A stretch of 64,000 nt of DNA from JAVBOO01 sp031550435 (GTDB taxonomy: Bacteria; Bacillota; Clostridia; Lachnospirales; WRAX01): the NCBI GenBank assembly GCA_031550435.1, contig JAVBOO010000005.1, forward strand, positions 1 through 64,000, in the 5' to 3' direction. Shown piece by piece: positions 34,737-42,763 of the stretch. Each line of letters begins with the position of its first letter. Position 1 is the first letter of the stretch. Below the pieces are notes generated by a model. It was not told where the DNA came from, searched no databases, and saw only the letters and a list, made by a program, of their open reading frames with translations. A program made the translations under genes and the position numbers.

Positions 34737-34820
34737 ACCCCCCTTCACCTGACTAAGAAGGGGTCGAGAGGGTTAGCCGCCAAAAAAGTTGTCGATTTAG
34801 TTGGCGATGTAATACCCTAT
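34737..34820 (+). repeat. Structured intergenic repeat, family A, copy 2
   Basis: CCCCCCTTCACC and AAGGGG form the first hairpin, CGAGAGGG follows, then the core GCCGCCAAAAAAGTTGTC to GTAATA. The core stem is CGCCAA with TTGGCG, 6 perfect base pairs, different in sequence from the stems of the other copies. It lies 12 bases after whiA and about 30 bases before crh. Confidence 0.7.
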
Positions 34821-34851
34821 AATTTTTTTCAACATGATGGAGGGCAAACAG

Positions 34852-35094
34852 ATGACAGAGAGAACAGTAAAAGTAACAACCAGCCTTGAAACCAGACCTG
34901 CCGCATTATTTGTTCAAGCGGCAAGCAAATTCCGCAGCAGTATTTATGTTGAAGTCGATAACAAGCGCGTTAACGGCAAAAGTATAATGGGTATGATCTC
35001 AATGGGCATACTTGACGGCCAAAGCGTTAAGATTATCGCGGACGGAGCAGACGAGAACGAAGCGCTTAACGAACTCGAAAGCTTTTTCAGGTAG
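34852..35094 (+). CDS. crh: Crh-like HPr paralogue (no catalytic histidine)
   Basis: An 80-residue HPr-fold protein. HPr carries His15 before the ARPA segment; here the matching segment reads SLETRPAALFVQ, so position 15 is Glu and PTS phosphotransfer should not occur. The regulatory Ser46 site is kept (NGKSIMGMISMG). Bacillus Crh has Gln15 and the same RPAALFVQ and KSIMG blocks, and also follows whiA. The role is therefore catabolite repression through Ser46 phosphorylation by HprK, with CcpA as partner. ATG at 34852 is chosen for GGAGGG 7 bases upstream. Confidence 0.92.
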   Translation: MTERTVKVTTSLETRPAALFVQAASKFRSSIYVEVDNKRVNGKSIMGMISMGILDGQSVKIIADGADENEALNELESFFR

Positions 35095-35161
35095 CAAGCT
35101 GGATTTATAAACGAGTTTAAACCGGCAAGCGATAATATTACCGCGGTTACTTGGACCGAGC

Positions 35162-35210
35162 AGACGTGCTTAGATACGCCGCAGCGCTTAGGTGCGGCGC
35201 ATCTGCGTCT
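35162..35210. other. Long GC-rich hairpin between crh and the TtcA-like gene
   Basis: Three stacked helices: 35162-35166 with 35206-35210, 35172-35175 with 35201-35204, and 35177-35182 with 35194-35199. No T tract follows on the plus strand, so it is not a clear terminator; it may be an mRNA structure or processing site. Confidence 0.4.
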
Positions 35211-35297
35211 TAGTGAGGGAAAAACAAAGCAAACTGTAACTATAAGCAGCTTTGCTGACTGAACTGCAACGATACTACAACACGAGGTTATTGACAT

Positions 35298-36035
35298 ATG
35301 GAATTACAACAGTTACTTAGTTATGTAAGAAAAGCGTGCGACGAGTATAACATGATAAACGAAGGCGACAAAATAGCGGTCGGCGTTTCCGGAGGAAAAG
35401 ACAGCCTCTCTCTCCTTGTCGCGCTTAAACATCTTCAAAGATTCTATCCGAAGAAGTTCGAACTGTGCGCAATTACCGTTTCACTCGGGCTTCCGGGAAG
35501 CGATTACGGCTCTGTGGAAGAACTGTGCCGCAGCTTGGGTGTGGACTATCATATTGTAAAAACCGATATCGGCAAGATTATCTTTGAAGAAAGAAAAGAA
35601 AAGAACCCCTGCTCTCTTTGCGCAAAAATGCGCAAGGGCGCACTTAACACAGAAGCAGAGAGGCTGGGCTGCACTAGTGTAGCTCTCGGTCACAACAAAG
35701 AGGACGTTTGCGAAACGTTTTTTATGTCTCTGTTTTACGAAGGCAGGGTCAACACTTTTGCGCCGGTCACATATCTGGACAGGATGAAACTGCATTCGAT
35801 TCGCCCTTTAATATATACTCACGAACGAGATATTATTTCATTTATAAAGAAACAGGGCATAAACATTGTCAAAAGCCCCTGCCCTGTCGACGGCTTGACT
35901 AAACGTAGGGAAACAAAGGACTTTATGAAATCCCAGGCTCTTGTTTACGACGATTTTTGCAATAAGATTTTCGGCGCGATACAAAGAAGCGCAATCCAAG
36001 GTTGGAGCAACCATAATGGCAGAAGATTACCATGA
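35298..36035 (+). CDS. TtcA-family tRNA thiolation protein
   Basis: ATP-dependent PP-loop enzyme of the TtcA/TilS group, predicted to add sulfur to a tRNA base (2-thiocytidine in the TtcA case). The PP-loop SGGKDS is at about residues 33-38. Cysteines in CSLCAKMRKG (about residue 97) and SPCPVDG (about residue 195) match the iron-sulfur ligands of TtcA-like enzymes. GHNKEDVCETFFMS is the second nucleotide motif. Length 245. Its 3' end overlaps the recombinase start by 20 bases. Confidence 0.88.
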   Translation: MELQQLLSYVRKACDEYNMINEGDKIAVGVSGGKDSLSLLVALKHLQRFYPKKFELCAITVSLGLPGSDYGSVEELCRSLGVDYHIVKTDIGKIIFEERKEKNPCSLCAKMRKGALNTEAERLGCTSVALGHNKEDVCETFFMSLFYEGRVNTFAPVTYLDRMKLHSIRPLIYTHERDIISFIKKQGINIVKSPCPVDGLTKRRETKDFMKSQALVYDDFCNKIFGAIQRSAIQGWSNHNGRRLP

Positions 36036-37074
36036 GGAAATGAAAATAAAAAACACGCTGATGCTGAGGGAGCGCTTGAAAGAACTGCCCCCTTTTATCG
36101 CTGAGTTTTTCAGGGGCATTTCCGAAACAACGCTTGCAAGAACTCGGATTAACTACGCCTACGATTATAAGGTGTTTTTTGACTTTTTGCTCAGTGAAGG
36201 CAATATCTACGAAGGAAAACAAATGCGCAGTCTGACGCTTAGCGATCTTGCGCTTGTAAGCGCAGATGATCTCGAGGCTTTTACCGAATACCTGTCGTAT
36301 TATATAAAAGATGAAGACGGGAAAGAGGTCGAACGTCACAACGAAGAAAAAGGCAAGGCTCGAAAATTGTCGGCGGTAAGGTCTCTATTTTCATATTTCT
36401 ACAAAAAGCGCAAAATTCCGGCAAACCCGGCCGAACTTGTCGATCTGCCGAAAATTCACGAAAAAGTTATAGTCAAGCTCGAAGTTGACGAAATTGCGAA
36501 GCTTTTGGACACGGTTGAAAGCGGAGAGCATCTGACCGAACATATGAAAAAAATACATAGGCTGACTCAAGCGCGTGACCTGGCAATAATAACACTTTTG
36601 CTTGGTACCGGAATGCGTGTGTCGGAATGCGTCGGTATCAACTTGGAGCATATAGACTTTGAGCAGAGCGCAATAAAAATAACGCGAAAAGGCGGCGACG
36701 AGTCGCTGATTTACTTCGGAAGCGAAGTCGAAGAGGCGCTGAACAAATACCTTGACATTCGCGAGGATACTGTACCGCTCGAAGGTCACGAAAGCGCGCT
36801 TTTCATATCTTTGCAGCGAAAACGCCTGACAGTCAGGGCAATACAAATACTTGTGAAAAAATACTCGTCGCTTATAACCGGACTGAAAAAAATCTCGCCG
36901 CATAAGCTAAGAAGCACATACGGCACAAACCTCTACAGGGAAACCGGTGATATTTATCTCGTCGCCGAAGTTCTGGGACACAAAGACGTTAACACGACAA
37001 AAAAGCATTACGCCGATCTGGGAGAAGACAGAAAGCGCATGGCGGCAAATGTGGTTAAGCTTAGAAAGGACTAG
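36016..37074 (+). CDS. XerC/XerD-like tyrosine recombinase
   Basis: Site-specific recombinase of 352 residues. N-terminal SAM-like core-binding domain (about 20-145) and C-terminal catalytic domain with Arg in GTGMRVSE, Lys in ITRKGGDE, HKLRS, GHKDVNTTKKHY with the catalytic Tyr. All catalytic positions are present. ATG at 36016 has TTGGAG upstream. It is coupled to the TtcA-like gene and there is no excisionase, phage gene or attachment site nearby, so a housekeeping Xer role is more likely than a mobile element. It is about 50 residues longer than typical XerC/D, chiefly between residues 80 and 130. Confidence 0.9.
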   Translation: MAEDYHEEMKIKNTLMLRERLKELPPFIAEFFRGISETTLARTRINYAYDYKVFFDFLLSEGNIYEGKQMRSLTLSDLALVSADDLEAFTEYLSYYIKDEDGKEVERHNEEKGKARKLSAVRSLFSYFYKKRKIPANPAELVDLPKIHEKVIVKLEVDEIAKLLDTVESGEHLTEHMKKIHRLTQARDLAIITLLLGTGMRVSECVGINLEHIDFEQSAIKITRKGGDESLIYFGSEVEEALNKYLDIREDTVPLEGHESALFISLQRKRLTVRAIQILVKKYSSLITGLKKISPHKLRSTYGTNLYRETGDIYLVAEVLGHKDVNTTKKHYADLGEDRKRMAANVVKLRKD

Positions 37075-37089
37075 ACGGTCGCCGACTCG

Positions 37090-37119
37090 CCCGGCTCCGC
37101 AACACCGGGTTTCGTTTTT
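37090..37119 (+). terminator. Probable terminator of the recombinase gene
   Basis: CCCGG (37090-37094) and CCGGG (37105-37109) form a 5-bp stem, followed by a T-rich tract. Confidence 0.55.
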
Positions 37120-37238
37120 GAACGGGTGTGCTGCTTTGAATGATAAAAGACACACGCTATCTAGCTGCGTCTTTCTCTTAATGCGAACATGATTTGATTT
37201 TCTACACACCATTTCCCCGGGAAATACTGCGTCGTACT

Positions 37239-39605
37239 TTAATACAATCTTGCGACAAGCACGGTTATATCGTCTAAAATCAGATTGTCGGATTTTTGTT
37301 TCGCTTCTGTAATAAGATAATTCGCTATATCTTTCGGCGAACCATCCCCGGCCTTTCTTATCAGGTCTGCCAGCCAGCTTTCTCCCTCGGCTGATGATAT
37401 ATCCAAATCTGTCAGCCCGTCTGTCGCCATAACTATTACATCTCCGCTCCTGAGCGTCTTTTTTATCGGCTCAATTTCAATATCCGACAGCACACCCACG
37501 GGAAGCGTATAGGATTTTATCATTGAAAGCTCGCCATCTCGCAGGATAAAAGACGGCGCGGCTCCGATTTTAATAAATTTCGCCTCTCTTCTGTACAAAT
37601 CTATCTTGCAAAGGTCAAGAGTCGAGAACAAATCTTCCGTTGACTTCATAAGCAAAACAGAATTAATCAGCTTTATTGATTTTTCCTCATCAAAGCCTGC
37701 TTCGGAAAAGCTTTCCAACAAAGTAACCGTTGTTTCGCTTTCCTTTCTTGCGGCTTTACCTGAACCCATACCGTCGGAAAGAGCTATCAAGCAGCCGTCT
37801 TCTGTTTCGGTATATGTGAAGCTGTCGCCGCTTTCTCTCTCGGAATCTTTTGTAATGGCGGCTACGCCGTAAACTACCTTCAGCTCCTGCTCCTCCGTGA
37901 GTTTTACTGCGCATACCGAGTTTCCGCCGTGCCTCCTCGGCGTACATTCTTTAACATCGTATTTCATATGCCTGTCAAGAACTCTGCTTGCTATCAGCGC
38001 TATTTTTTTGTGGCAGCTATGACCTTCCCTGCAAGGCTTATGAGTCAGATTTACTTCGTATTTTCCTTCCCCGTCGAGTGAAATGCCGAGACTGTGGACT
38101 TCAATTCTGTGCGATAGCAATTCGTTCAGGAATATCTTTTCGGCTTCTTCGTCAAAAGACGCTCGTATGTCTAAATCCTTCGAAAGCTTTGTAAGCATAC
38201 CCGATACACTCATTAGCTGCCGGGAAACCAGTTCCCTGTTTTCCTCAGCCCTTACGCTCACCATTCTCATGGACTTGTATAACAGATAATTATCCGCTAC
38301 GCTTGCGCATACTTCCTTTAACGCGATACAGTTTTCGCGCATGCTTAGCCCTATGTCCTCTGCGCTCAGTCTTCCTGTTTTTTCACAGGCCGCTATCATG
38401 CCTAAAAAAGCGCGATATGTATTGTAGTAATTATCCTCCCAACAAACATCTCTGTTTCCGCATGTCTCGCAGCTGTCGGCAATTATGTCCTTTACAAGCT
38501 TGTCCGCTTCCTTTTGGCCCGCATCCTGCTTTTCCGTAAGCAGTGATATGTTTTTTGCGAGTTTTTCAAAGGCCTTTGACACCGAATCCAGCTTATAAAT
38601 AACGATTTCCTTAACTTTTTCGCTGTAATCGGCAGCGCTTGCCACAGTGGGTCTCAAAGTCTCGCCCAATATGTCGAAAACCTTTGTAGGTATCAGCATA
38701 AACAGCGTTCCGGCAAACAGCACGGACAGCAAATATCCTATATCGGCAAGCCTTCCGCTGAGAAAAAATCCTGTGAGCACGCTTGTTACTATAAAGGCTA
38801 TAGCAGAAAAAAATCTGCGCAAATCGTGAAGAGTTCCCGCAAAAAATCCCGATACCGACATTGCGACAACATATTCGAGACTTTCATACCCGGCCATATA
38901 AAGCATTACTCCCAGCACCAAGCCCGCCGTAGCCCCGACAGTCGCGCCGCCCTTGTAAGCAAACATGATTATTGCAAACGCCGAAAAGCAATACCTCAGT
39001 GCAAACTCACCGATGTATATATCCGCCATACCCGTCACAAAGCCGCAGGCTAGTAAAACAACGCTTATAAGCTCCTCGCCCGAAAATCTTCGCGCTACAG
39101 TATGCATATGCGTTAAAGCAAAGCCCTTAGACATTATCAGGCACAGACTGAACGACAAAACGCTTTCCAAAACCGACATAAGTGAAAGGTATACATAGCT
39201 TCCGTTTATGAAGGCAACGGCAAGTCCTGAAACAGCGACCGTCACAGAACATATAATTGCCCTGCTCAAGTCAGTCAGAGCGAGTTTAAATTCCTTTATA
39301 AAAAAATGAACGACACCCAATAATACAACGCATATCAAATACTTAGACATGCCGGCAAAGCTCAGTTTTGTGAGTATACCAACGACTGCAAAAAAAGCGG
39401 CTATGTATAATTTATTGCCTCTGCCGATAAAAAGCGAAATGTATGCCGCTGTCAGCGGGCTTACGTCTCCGAAAACTATAACCCTGCCGATAAAAAAAGC
39501 GGCAAATGACAGTAAAAAATCCGTTATTTCAAATCTCGTCAGGATTGTCTTCTTTTTATTATTAGCGGCTGTTTTCCCGCTCTTTTTCGTTAGTACCTTC
39601 TCCAA
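37239..39605 (-). CDS. spoIIE: Stage II sporulation protein E
   Basis: Membrane phosphatase that dephosphorylates SpoIIAA to activate sigma-F in the forespore and takes part in polar division. About ten N-terminal membrane segments (residues 25-310), a central FtsZ-interacting region with a Cys cluster (CETCGNRDVCWE), and a C-terminal PP2C domain with ALSDGMGSGKAARKES and MATDGLTD. TTG at 39605 with CGGAG upstream is preferred and gives 788 residues; an ATG 15 codons earlier lacks a ribosome site. A promoter with Bacillus spoIIE-like spacing lies upstream. Confidence 0.96.
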   Translation of the reverse strand: MEKVLTKKSGKTAANNKKKTILTRFEITDFLLSFAAFFIGRVIVFGDVSPLTAAYISLFIGRGNKLYIAAFFAVVGILTKLSFAGMSKYLICVVLLGVVHFFIKEFKLALTDLSRAIICSVTVAVSGLAVAFINGSYVYLSLMSVLESVLSFSLCLIMSKGFALTHMHTVARRFSGEELISVVLLACGFVTGMADIYIGEFALRYCFSAFAIIMFAYKGGATVGATAGLVLGVMLYMAGYESLEYVVAMSVSGFFAGTLHDLRRFFSAIAFIVTSVLTGFFLSGRLADIGYLLSVLFAGTLFMLIPTKVFDILGETLRPTVASAADYSEKVKEIVIYKLDSVSKAFEKLAKNISLLTEKQDAGQKEADKLVKDIIADSCETCGNRDVCWEDNYYNTYRAFLGMIAACEKTGRLSAEDIGLSMRENCIALKEVCASVADNYLLYKSMRMVSVRAEENRELVSRQLMSVSGMLTKLSKDLDIRASFDEEAEKIFLNELLSHRIEVHSLGISLDGEGKYEVNLTHKPCREGHSCHKKIALIASRVLDRHMKYDVKECTPRRHGGNSVCAVKLTEEQELKVVYGVAAITKDSERESGDSFTYTETEDGCLIALSDGMGSGKAARKESETTVTLLESFSEAGFDEEKSIKLINSVLLMKSTEDLFSTLDLCKIDLYRREAKFIKIGAAPSFILRDGELSMIKSYTLPVGVLSDIEIEPIKKTLRSGDVIVMATDGLTDLDISSAEGESWLADLIRKAGDGSPKDIANYLITEAKQKSDNLILDDITVLVARLY

Positions 39606-39750
39606 TAAAATCACTCCGATGAATAAGTAGGTATGCGCCGAAAACGGCAATAATACAATTTAAAAAGGTTTGTCTCTATAACCGCGAAAGTAATATTTGC
39701 GATACCCGTTTACTGTGCTGTTACGGTCTCCCAAAATCAACGTCTACCTA

Positions 39751-39783
39751 ATTATAAAAAAGCCCCGGTTGTTTTTGTGTCAA
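39751..39783 (-). promoter_or_regulatory. spoIIE promoter with 21-bp spacing
   Basis: Minus-strand TTGACA (39778-39783) and TATAAT (39751-39756) are 21 bp apart. Spo0A-dependent spoIIE of B. subtilis has the same unusual spacing. Spo0A-box-like sequences TGTCGCA (39808-39814) and CCTCGAA (about 39792-39798) lie just upstream. Confidence 0.7.
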
Positions 39784-39905
39784 ACCGTGGATTTCGAGGT
39801 TTTTTTTTGCGACAGGGTTTGACACTGCTTTGTAGAGCTGACTCGAAAAGTATCAACAGTTCTAATAATGTAGTTGAAACTCTTTAAATAAATGATTCTT
39901 CCCTG

Positions 39906-39934
39906 TTGACAAAATGAGCGGCTGCGCTTATAAT
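39906..39934 (+). promoter_or_regulatory. Consensus promoter of gpx-ohrR
   Basis: TTGACA (39906-39911) and TATAAT (39929-39934) with a 17-bp spacer, a perfect sigma-A promoter. Confidence 0.88.
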
Positions 39935-39950
39935 GATTTTAAGCAATTGA

Positions 39951-39970
39951 ATTTTGCAAAATGCATTTTG
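39951..39970. promoter_or_regulatory. Overlapping palindromes, probable OhrR operator
   Basis: ATTTTGCAAAAT (39951-39962) and CAAAATGCATTTTG (39957-39970) are perfect, overlapping palindromes lying between the promoter and the gpx ribosome site. They give three alternating ATTTTG half-sites. The gene for an OhrR-type repressor is in the same operon, so autoregulation is likely. Confidence 0.6.
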
Positions 39971-39979
39971 GAGGAAACT

Positions 39980-40522
39980 ATGTCTATTTATGATTTTGAG
40001 TACACATCAATCGAAAATAACAAAGTAAAGCTGTCGGATTACGCCGGCAAGGTTTTGCTTATCGTCAATACTGCAAGTAAATGCGGCTTCACCCCGCAAT
40101 ACCAAGGCCTTGAAGAACTTTACAAAAATTATAAAGACAGAGGACTTACCGTTATCGGCTTTCCCTGCAACCAATTTATGGAGCAGGAACCGTCAGGCGA
40201 AGCGGAGATATCTGAGTTTTGTCAGCTCAACTACGGTGTAACTTTTCCTTTGTCGGCTAAAGTCGAAGTACGCGAAGAAAATGCCATTCCGCTTTTCAAG
40301 TATCTGTGCGAGGAAAAAGGATTCTTGGGTTTCGGAAACGGGGACAAATCCAAAATGATGGAAGATCTGCTTAGAGGAATATATAAGGAAAGCTATTCCG
40401 ACAATCAGATAAAATGGAATTTCACAAAGTTCCTTATCGATCGTCAGGGAAAAGTTATTGCTCGCTTTGAACCGACCACGGAACCGAAGGATATCGCCGC
40501 TCATATCGAAAAGCTTCTGTAA
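39980..40522 (+). CDS. Glutathione peroxidase family thiol peroxidase
   Basis: Reduces hydroperoxides with a cysteine; bacterial members usually use thioredoxin. Peroxidatic site NTASKCGFTPQ (Cys codon TGC, not selenocysteine), then GFPCNQF (Gln) and KWNFTKFLI (Trp, Asn), completing the tetrad. Length 180. The ATG at 39980 has GGAGG upstream; an earlier ATG at 39914 lies within the promoter. It is followed 9 bases later by an OhrR-like regulator. Confidence 0.95.
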   Translation: MSIYDFEYTSIENNKVKLSDYAGKVLLIVNTASKCGFTPQYQGLEELYKNYKDRGLTVIGFPCNQFMEQEPSGEAEISEFCQLNYGVTFPLSAKVEVREENAIPLFKYLCEEKGFLGFGNGDKSKMMEDLLRGIYKESYSDNQIKWNFTKFLIDRQGKVIARFEPTTEPKDIAAHIEKLL

Positions 40523-40531
40523 GGCAAACAT

Positions 40532-40972
40532 ATGAATGATGACATGCTAAAGCTCGAAAACCAACTCTGTTTCCCGCTCTATGCGGCAGCAAAAGAGATA
40601 ATTAACAAATATAAGCCTTTTCTTGATGAAATCGGCCTAACCTATACTCAATACATTGCAATGATGATACTATGGGATAAAAAAACAGTTGGCGTCAAAG
40701 AGCTCGGCGAGCATCTCTATCTGGACTCCGGAACTCTGACTCCTCTTTTGAAGCGACTCGAAAACAAAGGTATTGTGAGACGCGAGCGCTCGGATAGCGA
40801 TGAACGCTCGGTAAAGATTACGATTACCGATGTCGGCATGAAGATAAAAGAAAAAGCGCTCGATATTCCGAAGAAGATGAGCGCTTGCATACAACTATCG
40901 CAAGAAGAAATCGGAACGCTTTACACGCTTCTGTACAAAACACTCGGGCAACAGCGTGAACGCACCGTATAA
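40532..40972 (+). CDS. OhrR-like MarR-family peroxide sensor
   Basis: A 146-residue winged-helix repressor. The N-terminal LENQLCFPLYAA contains the lone reactive Cys that in OhrR is oxidised by organic hydroperoxides to release DNA. The wing helix-turn-helix includes VKELGEHLYLDSGTLTPLLKRLE and the RSDSDERSV wing. It shares the operon with gpx, unlike the classic ohr-ohrR pairing. A bidirectional terminator follows. Confidence 0.88.
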   Translation: MNDDMLKLENQLCFPLYAAAKEIINKYKPFLDEIGLTYTQYIAMMILWDKKTVGVKELGEHLYLDSGTLTPLLKRLENKGIVRRERSDSDERSVKITITDVGMKIKEKALDIPKKMSACIQLSQEEIGTLYTLLYKTLGQQRERTV

Positions 40973-41141
40973 TCAATGACTTATACTGCCCGCCTGCTAT
41001 TACGCCGATTGACCGGTGATGAAACCGTCTGCTTTTGTGCGACAGTCCCCCTGTCAAAAGTTTAACACCGCTTATGCCCGTAAGAAATATAAGCGACGAT
41101 TAAACCGCACAGTTCGGAGGCCGATACTCACCGTTTAATTG

Positions 41142-41196
41142 AAGGAACAGATTTTTTTGCCGCCTTACGGCACAATTAAAAAATCTGTTCCTTTTT
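41142..41196. terminator. Bidirectional terminator
   Basis: A 16-base arm (41142-41157) pairs with 41178-41193 with an inner GCCG hairpin, giving T-rich flanks on both strands. It ends the ohrR transcript and overlaps the stop codon of the converging DUF2975 gene. Confidence 0.85.
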
Positions 41197-41667
41197 ATTA
41201 CAGCGATCTGTTACTTCGGCAATCAGACCTTTGAGCAAAGAGGAAAAAGCCGCAATCCCCAGAGGTATCGCATCGAGAGATAGGCCGATCAAAATCAACC
41301 CCGGCGCATCTTCCGAATCCGCAACGACAAAAACAACCGGCATAGCACTAAACAAATACAATATACCGAATATGACGGAGCATTTGCAAATACAGCTCAG
41401 GGTTGACAGCGATTTTGAGGAATAAGCATCGTTGTTGGCACAAAGCTTAATAAATCCCATAAAACGGTACAGCGCGATGAAATACACTATCGCGGCCGCA
41501 TAAACCCCTACCGTGACAAAACACCGCAAAAAAGATAGCATGGGATACACATCGGTGATTATTTTTGGAAACCACGGCAGCACAAAAATACATAAGGCAA
41601 ACCCCGCCAACCCGAAAAGCACTGTAACACAATACAGCAAAGCCGACAGCAAATTTCTATTTTTCAA
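41176..41667 (-). CDS. DUF2975 family membrane protein
   Basis: Four membrane segments (about residues 10-30, 45-70, 95-120, 130-150) with the family pattern. The function is unknown. TTG at 41667 with GAGGTG six bases upstream is preferred over an ATG 22 codons earlier that lies inside the DUF1905 gene. DUF2975 genes usually sit beside a small XRE regulator; here the partner is a DUF1905 gene, while an XRE gene pairs with another membrane protein 4 kb away. Confidence 0.75.
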   Translation of the reverse strand: MKNRNLLSALLYCVTVLFGLAGFALCIFVLPWFPKIITDVYPMLSFLRCFVTVGVYAAAIVYFIALYRFMGFIKLCANNDAYSSKSLSTLSCICKCSVIFGILYLFSAMPVVFVVADSEDAPGLILIGLSLDAIPLGIAAFSSLLKGLIAEVTDRCNKKEQIF

Positions 41668-41686
41668 AATTAACACCTCACGCTCG

Positions 41687-41995
41687 TCAAAATGCCCTGT
41701 CCAGCTCTTGAACAGTAATATGAACACTGTCACCGGGCTGTTTGCCGATTTTGGCTCGGATGTCCTTCCGTATACCTATAATATAGCACACCGAGCCGTC
41801 AGGATTTTTAGCGCCCATATTGACTATACTCCCGTCATAAGGTTCGCCGTCAAAAGTGACGTGAACTTTTACTCTCCCTTTTCCGAACTCGGCTCTTATA
41901 TCATAGGGAAACGCGACAAAAGCGCCGCCTTTGTTTTTTTCGTCCGACTCGGCAGACTGAACAGTTGCGTCATATTCGTAAATTTTTGTGTTCAT
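41687..41995 (-). CDS. DUF1905 family protein
   Basis: A 102-residue beta-rich protein that fits DUF1905: GGAFVAFPYDIRAEFGKG, VKVHVTFDGEPYDGS, CYIIGIRKDIRAKIGKQPGD. The function of the family is not known; it often accompanies YdeI-like proteins. GGAGG lies before the ATG. The stop is 19 bases before the DUF2975 start, so the two share a transcript. Confidence 0.82.
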   Translation of the reverse strand: MNTKIYEYDATVQSAESDEKNKGGAFVAFPYDIRAEFGKGRVKVHVTFDGEPYDGSIVNMGAKNPDGSVCYIIGIRKDIRAKIGKQPGDSVHITVQELDRAF

Positions 41996-42095
41996 AATGT
42001 CCTCCCTGCAACAATATTGCTATTACTTCGGCCAAGTAACCGCGTAAGTATTTTGTGCGGTATTTAGCTCACGCGGTAAGATTTCCTCGGCAGCA

Positions 42096-42125
42096 CTGCT
42101 ATGTTTTACATGTAAAACACAGCAG
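42096..42125. promoter_or_regulatory. 30-bp near-perfect palindrome
   Basis: CTGCT at 42096-42100 mirrors AGCAG at 42121-42125, and the 18-base centre TGTTTTACATGTAAAACA is perfect; one pair mismatches. No T tract follows on either strand, so an operator or DNA hairpin is more likely than a terminator. It lies about 100 bases upstream of the DUF1905 start codon, in a 336-base gap otherwise without a gene. Confidence 0.5.
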
Positions 42126-42331
42126 TTTCTGTCGGCATCGTTTAATACAGTTTTTAGCTTAAATGACTACAAATACTATAATCGTTTTATCTGCAAAAAT
42201 AAAGTAATTTTCTTGTTTTATATCTTTAATTTACAATTCATGTTATAATTATTCCTGTCAAAATTGTTTGTGTGAAAGTGCTTTTCAGACAGTAGCGCTT
42301 TCACGCGTTAAAATCAAGGGGTGTCACCGGA

Positions 42332-42763
42332 ATGGGAGAATCCGATAACGACAACATGCGTCCTCGACATTTGAGCTGTCTTATTGTTGAAGATAATTTT
42401 TTTGCGGCAGATGTATTGTCGATATATCTCAAAAGAAACGGAATCGAATGTGAAATTGCGGAAAACGGAGAAATCGGGCTGAATATGTATCTTGCGAACC
42501 CATTGCGCTACGATTTGATTCTTTGTGATTTGCAGATGCCCGTAATGGATGGATATGCTATGATGAGGCGAATCCGGAGCAGCGGGTTGGAAACCGCGGT
42601 TACGATACCGATAGTGGCCATGTCAGGTACTTTTAGCGGAGATACGGTCGGGCAGAACCTTTTCAGCTATTTTCTGAAAAAACCTTTTGAGTTGAATTGT
42701 TTACTTGGCATTATTGTTAAGGTCTTGAACTGTCAGACATATTTTAAACAGGAGCAATATTAA
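42332..42763 (+). CDS. Stand-alone response regulator receiver
   Basis: A 143-residue CheY-like protein. Phosphoacceptor Asp in LCDLQMPVMDGY (about residue 69), acidic pair in IVEDN, Ser in AMSG and Lys in FLKKPF are all present. There is no DNA-binding or enzymatic output domain. A 5' UTR hairpin (GTGAAAG near 42272 with CTTTCAC near 42298) precedes it. The nearest kinase gene, 380 bases downstream, is of the AgrC type, which normally pairs with LytTR regulators, so the partner is unclear. Confidence 0.88.
   Translation: MGESDNDNMRPRHLSCLIVEDNFFAADVLSIYLKRNGIECEIAENGEIGLNMYLANPLRYDLILCDLQMPVMDGYAMMRRIRSSGLETAVTIPIVAMSGTFSGDTVGQNLFSYFLKKPFELNCLLGIIVKVLNCQTYFKQEQY

Noticed and set aside
36016..37074. 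Integrative element based on the tyrosine recombinase
   Set aside because: No excisionase, phage or conjugation genes, no direct repeats, and the gene is coupled to a TtcA-like gene. It is more likely a Xer-type housekeeping recombinase.
35141..42048. Shared GCGGTTACTTGG in 35143-35154 and, inverted, near 42030-42043
   Set aside because: A 12-base match between two places in 64 kb is expected by chance many times over, and the flanks do not align.
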